Source of the DNA: Streptomyces sp. A1136
GTDB lineage: Bacteria > Actinomycetota > Actinomycetes > Streptomycetales > Streptomycetaceae
Reading direction: 5' to 3'
Length of the DNA: 64,000 nucleotides
Assembly (NCBI RefSeq): GCF_004795055.1
Contig: NZ_SSBJ01000002.1
Coordinates: 62,001 to 126,000 of the forward strand
Position numbers and translations under genes: made by a program. The notes below the pieces were generated by a model. It searched no databases and was not told the origin of the DNA. It worked only from the letters and a program-made list of their open reading frames with translations. Of this stretch, positions 51,923 to 60,296 are shown piece after piece. Within the stretch, counting starts at the first letter, position 1. Each line of letters starts with the position of its first letter.

Positions 51923-52195
51923 ATGACGATGGACCTGTTGTGCACACACATCGACCAGATACGTCCGGTGAAGCCCGGGACCGAGGGCTGCGAGGAGTGC
52001 CTGGCCACGGGGGACGGTTGGGTGCACCTGAGGATGTGCCTGAGCTGCGGGCACGTCGGCTGCTGCGATTCCTCGAAGAACCGTCATGCCACCCGGCACT
52101 ACCGCACCACCGAACACCCCATCGCGGCCTCACACGAGCCCGGCGAGGACTGGGCCTGGTGCTACGCCGACAAGCTGATGCTGGACCCCGCGTGA
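51923..52195 (+). CDS. UBP-type zinc-finger protein
   Basis: A 90-residue protein that is essentially one zf-UBP domain. Zinc ligands are visible in CTHID, GCEECLATGDGWVHLRMC, LSCGHVGCCDSS, NRHATRHY and EHPIAASHE, close to the eukaryotic UBP order. In eukaryotes the fold binds the free C-terminus of ubiquitin; the bacterial role is unknown. Two in-frame ATGs (51923, 51929) follow a GGGGA stretch. Its stop overlaps the start of the receiver-reductase fusion (GTGA), so the two proteins are co-translated. Confidence 0.92.
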   Translation: MTMDLLCTHIDQIRPVKPGTEGCEECLATGDGWVHLRMCLSCGHVGCCDSSKNRHATRHYRTTEHPIAASHEPGEDWAWCYADKLMLDPA

Positions 52196-54039
52196 GCGCG
52201 GCCCCGGAGCGCGCGGCGGCCCCCTCCTCCTCCGCCGGCTCCCCCACGACCCCCGCGCAGAGCGTCCGCCCCGCCGCCGGCCCCGCTCCCGCCCGCTCCT
52301 CCGCGGTCGCCCAGACCGGGTCCGCCGCGCCCGCGACCACGGCGGGACACGCCGCGGCCGCCACCGAGCGCTCCGAGAACCGCAAGCCTGTCATCCTCGC
52401 CGTCGACGACGACCCGCAGGTGCTGCGCGCCGTCCGGCGCGACCTGCGCAGCGCCTACGGCGACCGCTACCGGGTCCTCGGCGCCTCCTCGGCCGCCGAC
52501 GCCCTCAAGATCCTCGACTCCCTCGACGAACGCGGCCACGACCCGGCCCTGTTCCTGGTGGACCAGCGGATGCCCGACGTCACCGGGGTGGAGTTCCTCC
52601 TGGAGGCCGTCAGCCGCTTCCCCGACGCCCGCCGGGTCCTGCTGACCGCCTACGCGGAGACCGACGCGGCGATCACCGCCATCAACCGGGTCCGCCTGGA
52701 CTACTACCTGCTCAAGCCCTGGGACCCGCCGCACGAGCGGCTTTTCCCGGTCCTGGACGACCTGCTCTCGGACTGGCTCGCCACCTACCGCCCCGCCTAC
52801 GACGGGATCATCGTCGCGGGCCACCTGGTCTCCCCGGGCACCCACGCGGTCCGGGATTTCTTCACCCGCAACGGCCAGCCCTTCCGGTTCCTGAACGTCG
52901 AGCGCGACCCCGAGGCGCTGACGGTGCTCGCCGCCGCCGACCCCGACGCGGCGCTGCCACTGGTCCGCTTCCCGGACGGGGCGGTGCTCTCCGCGCCGAC
53001 CGACACCCAGCTCGCCCAGCGCCTGGGCCTGGCGACCACCGCCTCCCGCCCGCACTACGAGTGCGTCATCGTCGGCGCCGGCCCGGCGGGGCTGGCGGCC
53101 GGGGTGTACTCGGCGTCCGAGGGCCTGTCCACCCTCATGCTGGACTCCCGCGCGCCGGGCGGCCAGGCCGGCACCTCCAGCCTGATCGAGAACTACCTCG
53201 GGTTCCCGTCGGGTCTCTCGGGCGGCGACCTGACGCGCCGGGCCACCATCCAGGCCTCGCGCTTCGGCGCCGAGATCCTGCACCCGGTGGAGGTGGTCTC
53301 GCTGACCCGCGACGACCCGGCGAAGATCCTCACCCTGGCGGACGGTACGGAGATCAGCGCGGAGACGGTCCTCCTCGCCACCGGCGTCTCCTACAACCGC
53401 CTTCAGGCCCCGGGAGCGGACCGCTTCGAGGGCGCCGGGCTCTACTACGGGGCGGCCACCACCGAGAGCTCGGCCTGCATCTCGCAGCACGTGTTCATCG
53501 TGGGCGGCGCCAATTCGGCCGGCCAGGCGGCGGTGCACTTCGCCAAGTACGCGGCCCGCGTCACGATCCTGGTGCGCGCGGCGTCCCTCGACGCCAGCAT
53601 GTCCCGCTACCTGATCGACGAGATCGCGCGCACCCCCAACATCGAGGTCCGGGTCCGCACGACCGTCGTCGCGCTGGACGGCGACGAGCACCTCGAACGC
53701 CTGACCCTCCACGACGCCGACACGGGCGAGGACACCGAGGTCGCGGCCCGGTTCATGTTCACCTTCATCGGAGCCCGACCCCACACGGACTGGCTGGCCG
53801 GGGTCGTGGAGCGCGACGAGTACGGCTTCGTCCTCACCGGCTCCGACCTGATCTCCAACGGGGGTGAGCTGCCCGCCGAGTGGAGCCTGGAGCGCGCCCC
53901 GTACCCGCTGGAGACCAGCGTGCCCGGAGTCTTCGCGGCGGGTGACGTGCGCGCCCACTCCGTCAAGCGGGTCGCCTCCGGAGTCGGCGAGGGCGCCATG
54001 GCCGTCTCCTTGATCCACCGCTACCGCTCGATGGGCTGA
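52192..54039 (+). CDS. Response-regulator receiver fused to thioredoxin-reductase-like FAD oxidoreductase, without CxxC
   Basis: A 615-residue protein. The Ala/Pro-rich N-terminus (1-65) looks disordered. The receiver domain (about 66-190) has VDDDPQVL, phospho-acceptor Asp124 in FLVDQRMPD and LKPWDPP. A linker with a thioredoxin-like or half-site fold covers about 200-280. The FAD/NAD domain begins at VIVGAGPAGLAAGVYSAS, has RAPGGQAG and FIVGGANSAGQAA, and ends with GVFAAGDVRAHSVKRVASGVGEGA. Where thioredoxin reductase has CATC, it reads TESSAC, so the redox disulfide is missing. The cNMP-domain kinase at 28484 is a likely input; the output is NAD(P)H chemistry, not DNA binding. Confidence 0.92.
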   Translation: MSAAPERAAAPSSSAGSPTTPAQSVRPAAGPAPARSSAVAQTGSAAPATTAGHAAAATERSENRKPVILAVDDDPQVLRAVRRDLRSAYGDRYRVLGASSAADALKILDSLDERGHDPALFLVDQRMPDVTGVEFLLEAVSRFPDARRVLLTAYAETDAAITAINRVRLDYYLLKPWDPPHERLFPVLDDLLSDWLATYRPAYDGIIVAGHLVSPGTHAVRDFFTRNGQPFRFLNVERDPEALTVLAAADPDAALPLVRFPDGAVLSAPTDTQLAQRLGLATTASRPHYECVIVGAGPAGLAAGVYSASEGLSTLMLDSRAPGGQAGTSSLIENYLGFPSGLSGGDLTRRATIQASRFGAEILHPVEVVSLTRDDPAKILTLADGTEISAETVLLATGVSYNRLQAPGADRFEGAGLYYGAATTESSACISQHVFIVGGANSAGQAAVHFAKYAARVTILVRAASLDASMSRYLIDEIARTPNIEVRVRTTVVALDGDEHLERLTLHDADTGEDTEVAARFMFTFIGARPHTDWLAGVVERDEYGFVLTGSDLISNGGELPAEWSLERAPYPLETSVPGVFAAGDVRAHSVKRVASGVGEGAMAVSLIHRYRSMG

Positions 54040-54069
54040 ACCCTCCGCGGCACCTGCCGAGAGCGAACA

Positions 54070-54629
54070 CCGAAAACCTTGCGATCAAGAAGGATGCGGA
54101 TGCAACGTTGATTACATGATTACACCCGAGCAGCAGACACAGCTCCGTACCTGGTTCGCGGACCGCCTGCCGGTGGACGTCTACGAGTCCCTGGTCTCCG
54201 TCACCGCCGACCGCGAGGAGATCACGGTCATCGGCACCCTCCCGGCGAACGAGTCGGTGAAGGACTTCCGCGAACGCACCCGGGAGCAGCGCGTCGAGGT
54301 GGCACGCGAGGCGGAGGAGCTCTACCGCCGCAAGGTGTCCTGGGGCGTGCGCTCCGGCGACGGGACCACGCTCTTCACCCACCTCGCGGTCCCGGTGATG
54401 ACCCGGCTGCGCCAGTCCGAACGCCAGGTGCTCGACACCCTGGTCGAGGGCGGCGTGGCCCGCAGCCGCGCCGACGCGCTGGCGTGGTGCGTCCGCCTCG
54501 TGAGCCGCAACACCGACACCTGGCTCACCGAACTGCGCGACTCCCTCGACACGGTCCGACGGGTCCGCTCGCAGGGCCCCGACGTCAAGGCGGACATCAA
54601 GAAGTCCGGGTCCGAATAGCCGAAAACCT
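54070..54629. repeat. 10-bp direct repeat flanking a small gene
   Basis: CCGAAAACCT occurs at 54070-54079 and 54620-54629, immediately on both sides of the 54116-54619 gene. It may be chance, or a trace of insertion of that gene. Confidence 0.35.
54116..54619 (+). CDS. Conserved hypothetical protein, possible ribbon-helix-helix-like C-terminus
   Basis: A 167-residue soluble, charged protein. The N-terminal half (LRTWFADRLPVDVYESLVSV; DREEITVIGTLPAN) is alpha/beta. The C-terminal part (SERQVLDTLVEGGVARSRAD, ALAWCVRLVSRN) resembles the helix-turn-helix pattern of ribbon-helix-helix regulators, but the match is weak. No function is recognised. The start ATG lies in the AT-rich GATTACATGATTACA; no ribosome binding site is clear. 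Confidence 0.75.
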   Translation: MITPEQQTQLRTWFADRLPVDVYESLVSVTADREEITVIGTLPANESVKDFRERTREQRVEVAREAEELYRRKVSWGVRSGDGTTLFTHLAVPVMTRLRQSERQVLDTLVEGGVARSRADALAWCVRLVSRNTDTWLTELRDSLDTVRRVRSQGPDVKADIKKSGSE

Positions 54630-54699
54630 CGCCGGGCGCGCAAGATCCCGGAAAGGTAGCCCGGACGGGACCAACGACCTCAGGGAGAGGCTCCACACG

Positions 54700-55029
54700 A
54701 TGACGACCACCGTCGAGTACATCCGCTACCGGATCGCACCGGACGACCAGCCGGCTTTCGAGGACGCCTACGCGCGGGCGGCCGAGTCCCTGGCCGCCTC
54801 GCCCGAGTGCATCGACTACGAACTCGCCCACAGCGAGGAGGAGGCCGAGCGCTACATCCTCCGCATCCGCTGGACGTCGGTCGAGGACCACCTCCAGGGC
54901 TTCCGCAAGGGCGAGCAGTTCCCGGCGTTCTTCGCCGCGATCCGGCCGTACCTGAACAACATCGAGGAAATGAAGCACTACCGGGTCACCGACGTCTTCG
55001 GCACGGGAAAGGCCGCCTCCCAGTCATGA
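54700..55029 (+). CDS. Antibiotic-biosynthesis-monooxygenase (ABM) domain protein
   Basis: A 109-residue ABM-fold (ferredoxin-like) protein (VEYIRYRIAPDDQPAFEDAY; CIDYELAHSEEEAERYILRI; HLQGFRKGEQFPAFFAAIRP). ABM proteins include quinone-forming monooxygenases and haem-degrading enzymes. GGGAGAGG precedes the ATG. The stop overlaps the haemoglobin start (ATGA). In some Streptomyces the two domains are fused in one protein, so they probably work together in O2 or NO chemistry. Confidence 0.9.
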   Translation: MTTTVEYIRYRIAPDDQPAFEDAYARAAESLAASPECIDYELAHSEEEAERYILRIRWTSVEDHLQGFRKGEQFPAFFAAIRPYLNNIEEMKHYRVTDVFGTGKAASQS

Positions 55030-55505
55030 GCACCACGCCCGACACGACGCCCACCATCTACGAGTGGATGGGCGGGGCCGAGGCGATGAAGCGCCTCACG
55101 GACGTCTTCTACGCGCACGCCCTCCAGGACGAGATCCTGGCGCCGGTCTTCGCCGGAATGGACACGAACCACCCGCAGCACGTCGCCGTCTGGCTGTCGG
55201 AGGTCTTCGGCGGCCCCTCCGACTACTCGGCCCACCACGGCGGTCACCAGCACATGGCCACCAAGCACCTGGGCCGCGGCATCACCGAGACGCAGCGCCG
55301 CCGCTGGGTGGACCTCCTCATGGACACGGCGGACGAGGTCGGGCTGCCGTCGGACCCGGAGTTCCGGGCGGTGTTCGCCTACTACATCGAGTGGGGCACG
55401 CGCATGGCCCTGATCTACTCGGGCCCCAACCCGCCGCCGGTCGACGCGGCGAAGATCCCCGTCTGGTCCTGGGGGCAGACCCCGCCTTGGATCCCGAAGT
55501 CCTGA
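55026..55505 (+). CDS. Truncated haemoglobin, group II (trHbO-like)
   Basis: A 159-residue group II truncated globin. IYEWMGGAEAMKRLTDVFYA is the A-B region with a B10 Tyr. VWLSEVFGGPSDYSAHHGGH follows, and the proximal His lies in MATKHLGRGI. The group-specific Trp G8 lies in RRRWVDLLMD. A Pro-rich tail ends the protein. It binds O2 or NO and may deliver O2 to the ABM partner, with which it overlaps by 4 nt. Confidence 0.92.
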   Translation: MSTTPDTTPTIYEWMGGAEAMKRLTDVFYAHALQDEILAPVFAGMDTNHPQHVAVWLSEVFGGPSDYSAHHGGHQHMATKHLGRGITETQRRRWVDLLMDTADEVGLPSDPEFRAVFAYYIEWGTRMALIYSGPNPPPVDAAKIPVWSWGQTPPWIPKS

Positions 55506-55515
55506 TCCGGACCGC

Positions 55516-55546
55516 GGGCGCTGTCGGGAACCGCCCGGCAGCGCCC
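55516..55546. terminator. Stem-loop between the haemoglobin and barstar genes
   Basis: The 8-bp stem GGGCGCTG (55516-55523) pairs with 55539-55546; it lies just after the globin stop and before the convergent barstar-like gene. Confidence 0.6.
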
Positions 55547-55607
55547 CCGCCCGGCAGGCTCGCACCCCTCACGGCCGGCCCCGCCCGGCAGACTCAGCCC
55601 GTCAGGC

Positions 55608-56048
55608 TCAGCCGCGGGGGTGTGCCGCGTGGTCCTCGCCGCCCGGCCGGTCGGCCAACACCACGGCCAGGGGAACCACGCCGTCGTCGTCACCTTCGTC
55701 CGCGCCCTCGCCCCTGCCCGCGTCCGCGCCCCGCCAGAAGTCGACGGCCTGTCCCAGGATCTCGCGCAGGGTCGCCCATTCGCCGGGTCGGTCCCGCGCG
55801 TAGTCGTGCCAGGACGTGATCGCCACCAGCCGTCCGGGGGCCCGCGGCAGCCACGACAGATCGCGCAGCACGTCCGCCAACGCGTCCCAGTTCCCCCCGA
55901 ACCACTCCGGCGCGCTCAGCGCGTCCCCACACCGCCGCAGCAGCTCCGCCTTGCTCCCGACGCCGGCCAGGTCCAGCCGCAGCGTCGTCCAGCCCGCCTC
56001 GTCGGCGGCGGCCAGCGCCGGGCCGAGCGGCCCCGCTTCCAGGGTCAT
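55608..56048 (-). CDS. Barstar-family ribonuclease inhibitor
   Basis: A 146-residue protein with the barstar core (LRLDLAGVGSKAELLRRCGD; APEWFGGNWDALADVLRDLS), where the Trp/Asn/Trp region and Asp residues plug a ribonuclease active site. The C-terminal tail is longer and acidic (GADEGDDDGVVPLAVVLADR). Its ATG overlaps the stop of the ribonuclease gene by 4 nt, so it is made together with its target and protects the cell from it. Confidence 0.92.
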   Translation of the reverse strand: MTLEAGPLGPALAAADEAGWTTLRLDLAGVGSKAELLRRCGDALSAPEWFGGNWDALADVLRDLSWLPRAPGRLVAITSWHDYARDRPGEWATLREILGQAVDFWRGADAGRGEGADEGDDDGVVPLAVVLADRPGGEDHAAHPRG

Positions 56049-56515
56049 CGCAAAACCGCCTCGAAGGTGTCGTAGTGGTCGTCCGTGTAGAAGAACTCCC
56101 CGCCTCCACCGGTCACGATCCGCCGTGCCCCACGGTCGCGTTCGCCGGGTGTCCGCACGGTGAACTCGTGGTAGTAGCCGCGCGCCTGCGGCGGCAGGAC
56201 CTTCTCGAAGTTCCCGAAGACCGTGCCGTCCTGCCGGTAGGGGTACGGGCCGCCCTTGTCGATCAGCGCCAGCACCTCGCGCGCCTGCGGCGGCAGTGCG
56301 TCGGCCCGGACGGTGGCCATCCCCTTGGCCCAACCGGGCACGACGGCGCGCGCCCCGGCGCTCGGGCTCGCGGTACCGGCGCTCGGGGGAGCGCCGGTGC
56401 GCACCGCCGCCCCGGGCGTCTTCCCGGCGCAGCCGACCGCGGCCACCAGTGCGGCGCACAGGAACAGAGCCCCCAGCACACGCAGCAACGATCGGGGCAC
56501 GTTCCGAAGGATCAT
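56045..56515 (-). CDS. Secreted guanyl-specific ribonuclease (RNase Sa/barnase family)
   Basis: A 156-residue enzyme. A signal sequence ends in a lipobox-like AAVGC-AGK (Cys about 29) or a nearby Sec site. An Ala/Ser/Pro linker follows, then the RNase domain (about 70-156) with GPYPYRQDGTVFGNFEKVLP. Catalytic Glu lies in YYHEFTVRTPG, Arg in RRIVTGG and His in YTDDHYDTF, as in RNase Sa, with which it agrees closely. It cleaves RNA after G. The barstar gene follows with a 4-nt overlap. Confidence 0.93.
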   Translation of the reverse strand: MILRNVPRSLLRVLGALFLCAALVAAVGCAGKTPGAAVRTGAPPSAGTASPSAGARAVVPGWAKGMATVRADALPPQAREVLALIDKGGPYPYRQDGTVFGNFEKVLPPQARGYYHEFTVRTPGERDRGARRIVTGGGGEFFYTDDHYDTFEAVLR

Positions 56516-56578
56516 GCGCCGATCGTGCCAAATATCCGATTCACCCGCGAGTCGCGGGGTCCGGGGTGTGGAGACGGC

Positions 56579-56800
56579 CTAGAGCGCGGCCATCTTGGTA
56601 TAGGGGCTCAGGATGCGTTTTTGGACCGACCCGAAGTCGACGAGGACGGCGATCCCCTCCTCGATACCGACGACACGGCCGAGGCCGTGCTCGTCGTGAG
56701 TGACCCGATCGCCGACGCTGAACTGCCGGAGCGGCGGTTCCACGGGGGCCTTGAACGGGCTGGACGGCAAATGGCGGCGAGGTACTGCTGACTTAGTCAT
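56579..56800 (-). CDS. Small Tudor/CarD-like conserved protein
   Basis: A 73-residue protein. The C-terminal 48 residues (FSVGDRVTHDEHGLGRVVGI; EEGIAVLVDFGSVQKRILSP) match the small beta-barrel found at the end of UvrD/PcrA helicases and in CarD-like proteins, which bind RNA polymerase or nucleic acid. ATG 56800 has GGAG upstream; the longer frame to 56866 lacks support. Function unknown. Confidence 0.82.
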   Translation of the reverse strand: MTKSAVPRRHLPSSPFKAPVEPPLRQFSVGDRVTHDEHGLGRVVGIEEGIAVLVDFGSVQKRILSPYTKMAAL

Positions 56801-56906
56801 TGACTCCAGTATGCGCCCAGCGGGCCGTCCCGCGGTCCGCCGTTCGGATCTCAATTCCGGCACCATCCGCAGCAGGAGGGCGTGGAAGCGGACCCCGCGG
56901 GGCCGA

Positions 56907-57953
56907 TCAGTCGTCCGGGTCGGCCCTTTCCAGGGCCGGACGCAGCCCCGGCTGGGACTCCGTCAGCAGGTAGTCCGCCACCGCCGTGTCGGTGACCAGG
57001 CTGGTCACCAGACCCGACCGGAGCACCGCCCCGATCGCGGACGCCTTGCGCAGCCCGCCGGCGATCGCCACCACCTCCGGGATGCGGCGCAGCCGGTCCG
57101 CCTCGACGGTGATGCACCGCTCGCCGAGGTCCCGGCCGACCCGCCGGCCCTCGGCGTCGAACAGGTGCGCGGACATCTCGGCCGCGACGCCGAGCGAGGC
57201 GTAGTGCGCCCGCTCCTCGTCGCTCAGCATGTCGTGCACGGTGGAGATGCCGGGCTCCCACGAGCCGATGGACACCGCAGCGACGGTGACCTTGTCGAAG
57301 TACTCGAAGGCCCGCGCGATCCCCGTCTGGCCGCGCAGCGCGGCCGCCGTCGCCGGGTCGGGCAGCAGCATGGGCGCGTAGATCGGGTGCGCGTCCCCAC
57401 CGGAGACCTGAGCGGCCCGCCGAACGGCCTCCACCGAGCCGCGCTCCGCCGTCCCGGCGTCGTACACGCCGGTCAGCTGGACGACGGTGCAGGGCGGCAG
57501 CCGGTGCAGGGAGGCCGCCATGTGGATGGTCGAGCGCCCCCAGGCGAGACCGAGCACGTCGCCCTCGTTGACCAGCTCGCCCAGCAGGTCGGCGGCGACC
57601 GCGCCGAGGTTCTCCGGGTCGGGGGCGTCCTCGGTCGCGTCGGCCGGGGACTCGACCACCACCGCGTGCCGAAGCCCGTACCGGGCCCGCAGCGCGTCGG
57701 ACCGCTCGGCGTCGAGCTCCGCCGGCACCCTGATCTCGATCCGTACGAGGTCGCGTTCGAGGGCGGTCTCCAGGACCCGGGCCACCTTGAAGCGGCTCAC
57801 GCCGAACTCCTCGGCGATCTGGATCTTGGACTTGCCCTCCAGGTAGAAACGGCGGGCCATGGCCGCCGCCTGCACCAGCTCCGCGGGTCCCATCCGCAGG
57901 GCTGACCGTCCCGCCGACATTGCAGACACCGCGTTCTCCTCACTGCTGTTCAC
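56907..57953 (-). CDS. SorC/DeoR-type sugar-binding transcriptional regulator
   Basis: A 348-residue regulator. The N-terminal helix-turn-helix (about 25-70) has AAAMARRFYLEGKSKIQIAE, EFGVSRFKVARVL. The C-terminal effector domain (about 80-340) has GLAWGRSTIHMAASL, VAAVSIGSWEPG and VVAIAGGLRKASAIGAVLRS, the phosphosugar-binding features of SorC proteins. GTG 57953 is the longest start; GTG 57929 has a better site (GAGGAG 7 nt upstream) and may be the true one. It precedes rpe in transcription-opposed order only by position (both minus), 76 nt downstream of it, and probably responds to a pentose or hexose phosphate. Confidence 0.9.
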   Translation of the reverse strand: MNSSEENAVSAMSAGRSALRMGPAELVQAAAMARRFYLEGKSKIQIAEEFGVSRFKVARVLETALERDLVRIEIRVPAELDAERSDALRARYGLRHAVVVESPADATEDAPDPENLGAVAADLLGELVNEGDVLGLAWGRSTIHMAASLHRLPPCTVVQLTGVYDAGTAERGSVEAVRRAAQVSGGDAHPIYAPMLLPDPATAAALRGQTGIARAFEYFDKVTVAAVSIGSWEPGISTVHDMLSDEERAHYASLGVAAEMSAHLFDAEGRRVGRDLGERCITVEADRLRRIPEVVAIAGGLRKASAIGAVLRSGLVTSLVTDTAVADYLLTESQPGLRPALERADPDD

Positions 57954-58029
57954 ACTCTCGACTCGCCGTTCATCCTGTCAGATCCGACGGCCGTTGATCA
58001 GCCCGTACAGCCTCGGTTCACCGAGCTGT

Positions 58030-58731
58030 TCACCAAGCCTTGGCCCCGTGGTCGCAAGCCCAGGGCGCCGCCGCGATCGCCGCGCCCGCCTGCGCGCGCA
58101 GCGTCCGGACGGCGGCGGCCGGATCGGGCGCCCCGTAGACCGCGCTCCCGGCGACGAAGACGTCCGCGCCGGCCTCCGCGACCCGCTCGATCGTGGAGGC
58201 CGAGACCCCGCCGTCCACCTGGAGCCACAGCTCCAATCCGTGCTTGGCGATCATCTCCCGGGTGCGACGGATCTTGGGCAGCATGATGTCCAGGAAGGCC
58301 TGACCGCCGAAGCCGGGCTCGACAGTCATGATCAACACCATGTCCAGTTCCGGCAGGATGTCCTCGTACTGCTCGATCGGGGTGGCCGGCTTCAGCGCCA
58401 TGGCCGCCCGGGCGCCCTTGGCCCGGATCTCCCGCGCCAGCCGCACGGGCGCGGCGGCGGCCTCGGCGTGGAAGGTGACCGACCCCGCGCCGGCCTCGAC
58501 GTACTGCGGCGCCCAGCGGTCCGGGTTCTCGATCATGAGGTGCAGGTCGAGCGGAATGTCCGTCGCGCGACTCAGGGACTCCACGATCGGCACGCCGAGC
58601 GTGAGGTTCGGGACGAAATGGTTGTCCATGACGTCGACATGCAGCCAGTCGGCCCCCTCGACGGCCTTCGCCTCCTCGGCGAGGCGGGCGAAGTCGGCGG
58701 ACAGGATGCTGGGATTGATCTGAACGGCCAT
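58030..58731 (-). CDS. rpe: Ribulose-phosphate 3-epimerase
   Basis: A 233-residue TIM-barrel enzyme interconverting ribulose-5-P and xylulose-5-P in the pentose phosphate pathway. Motifs are [31 protein letters not shown] (metal His and Asp), [23 protein letters not shown] and [10 protein letters not shown] with the second catalytic Asp. The normal start MAVQINPS is at ATG 58731, with no ribosome binding site; a leaderless mRNA is likely. The SorC regulator gene follows. Confidence 0.96.
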   Translation of the reverse strand: MAVQINPSILSADFARLAEEAKAVEGADWLHVDVMDNHFVPNLTLGVPIVESLSRATDIPLDLHLMIENPDRWAPQYVEAGAGSVTFHAEAAAAPVRLAREIRAKGARAAMALKPATPIEQYEDILPELDMVLIMTVEPGFGGQAFLDIMLPKIRRTREMIAKHGLELWLQVDGGVSASTIERVAEAGADVFVAGSAVYGAPDPAAAVRTLRAQAGAAIAAAPWACDHGAKAW

Positions 58732-58865
58732 GCCCCAAGCGTGCCATGCCGAAGGCCACATCCGGCCACGACCCCGGAACTCCCACTCTCGTCAGCCACG
58801 CTTAAACGACGAGTCCCCTCACTTCACACCCACTTAACCCTCGTGCCACGTTCCGCCCCGCCCCC

Positions 58866-60296
58866 TCACAGGGGCGGCGCCCCGCGCAGATGACGCACGA
58901 GCCGTTCCAGCGCGGACCAGCTCTCGGCGCTCTCGCCGTCGCCGAGCGGGTAGTAATAGCCCGGTCGACCCCTGTGCCCCAGCCGCACCGGTGGTTCCTT
59001 CAGCGGCGTCCGGCTCGCGGTGGCGCGCCCCGCCTCCTCGACCTCCGCGGGGCCCAGAACGAACGCGTACGGCAGCGGCGGAGGCTCGAAGCGCGGCGGG
59101 GCGCTCAGGTCCCGGCGTGCCTCGCGCACCTGGCACATCATGGTCTTCAGCCCGTGCCGGGTCACCAGCTCGTCGGCCAGCTCCGCCAGCGCCTCCAGGG
59201 CCGGCTTCTCACCCGGGCCGTACCCCACGGTGAGGGTGACGTCCTCCTCCACGCCCTCCGGGGTGCGGATCACGCGCAGGGTGGCGACGGCGGGCCGGTC
59301 CGGGGTGCCGACGACCACCGTCCAGGTGGGTCGGGGAGCGCGCTCGTAGGCCACGTCGGTCAGCCGCCGCCTGGACCAGACCAGTCCGGCCGGCTCCGAC
59401 GTCCCCCAGCCGGCGGGCGGACCGCCGGCGAGGGCCTGCCAGGCGGCTTCCACCGCGCCGCCGAGTAGGAGATCCGCATCGGCGCGGTGCAGGGTACGGA
59501 AGGAGACGATGAGCTGACGCTCGCCGGTGGGCTCGTACGCCTCCGTGAAGGCGTCCGCCACGGGGGTCTCCCCGCTCTCGCCCCGGTCCGGGGTGAAGGC
59601 GCCGTCCCGCCATTCCAGTACCGCACCGGTCAGCCCGTCGTAGTAGCCGCACCGCTCGTCCCGCACCACCCAGCGCGAGGAGGTGGACTGCAGCAGCATG
59701 CGGGTGGGCATGGAGAGGCGGCAGTGCGGCGGGGTGACGATCTGCAAGGAGCGCTCGCTCTCCAGGGTGGCCCGCAGGGCATCGGAGAGCCAGCTCGTCA
59801 TGGGTACGACCGGCCGGTCCTGGAGGACGACGGCGGCCTCGTCGGTGAGCATGTCGACAGCCGGCTGGGCGGCAGCGGGGACCGGTACCGCGGTGACGCC
59901 CGAGACATCGACGGGACGGGCCGCGCCGACCGTGCCGGGGGCGTCCGGCGGCCATACCCGGCCGCCCAGCAGCATGGTCATACGGGCCGCGAAGGCACCC
60001 GCGAGCTGCTCCGCCCGGGGGACGCCGACGGCGGCCCGGGCCTCGATCCACCAGGCCGGGCCGTCGCCGGACGGCTCGGCGCCGGGCCCCAGCAATCTGG
60101 ACGCCTCGCCGGGCACCTGGAGCAGCAGCGGCACCTCGATCGAGACGAGCGGCCGCCCTTCGGCGTCGCAGAGCTGCACCACGGCACCCTCGCCTGCTGT
60201 CTCGACCCGCAGGTCCGGCCCGCCCGCGAGCAGCCCCGCCAGCACGCTCAGCGGGTCGGGCATGCGCTCGGTGAGCGCGATCACGTCGGTGGTCAT
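58866..60296 (-). CDS. DUF6177-like hypothetical protein of a T7SS effector locus
   Basis: A 476-residue soluble protein. I recall DUF6177 proteins of this layout beside Streptomyces type VII secretion cargo, but the label is tentative. The N-terminal half contains VVPMTSWLSDALRATLESER and RLSMPTRMLLQSTSSRWVVR; the C-terminus ends RGRPGYYYPLGDGESAES and helical ALERLVRHL. No catalytic motif is seen. Its ATG overlaps the stop of the frameshifted immunity-like gene (ATGA), so it is part of the toxin operon. Confidence 0.72.
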   Translation of the reverse strand: MTTDVIALTERMPDPLSVLAGLLAGGPDLRVETAGEGAVVQLCDAEGRPLVSIEVPLLLQVPGEASRLLGPGAEPSGDGPAWWIEARAAVGVPRAEQLAGAFAARMTMLLGGRVWPPDAPGTVGAARPVDVSGVTAVPVPAAAQPAVDMLTDEAAVVLQDRPVVPMTSWLSDALRATLESERSLQIVTPPHCRLSMPTRMLLQSTSSRWVVRDERCGYYDGLTGAVLEWRDGAFTPDRGESGETPVADAFTEAYEPTGERQLIVSFRTLHRADADLLLGGAVEAAWQALAGGPPAGWGTSEPAGLVWSRRRLTDVAYERAPRPTWTVVVGTPDRPAVATLRVIRTPEGVEEDVTLTVGYGPGEKPALEALAELADELVTRHGLKTMMCQVREARRDLSAPPRFEPPPLPYAFVLGPAEVEEAGRATASRTPLKEPPVRLGHRGRPGYYYPLGDGESAESWSALERLVRHLRGAPPL

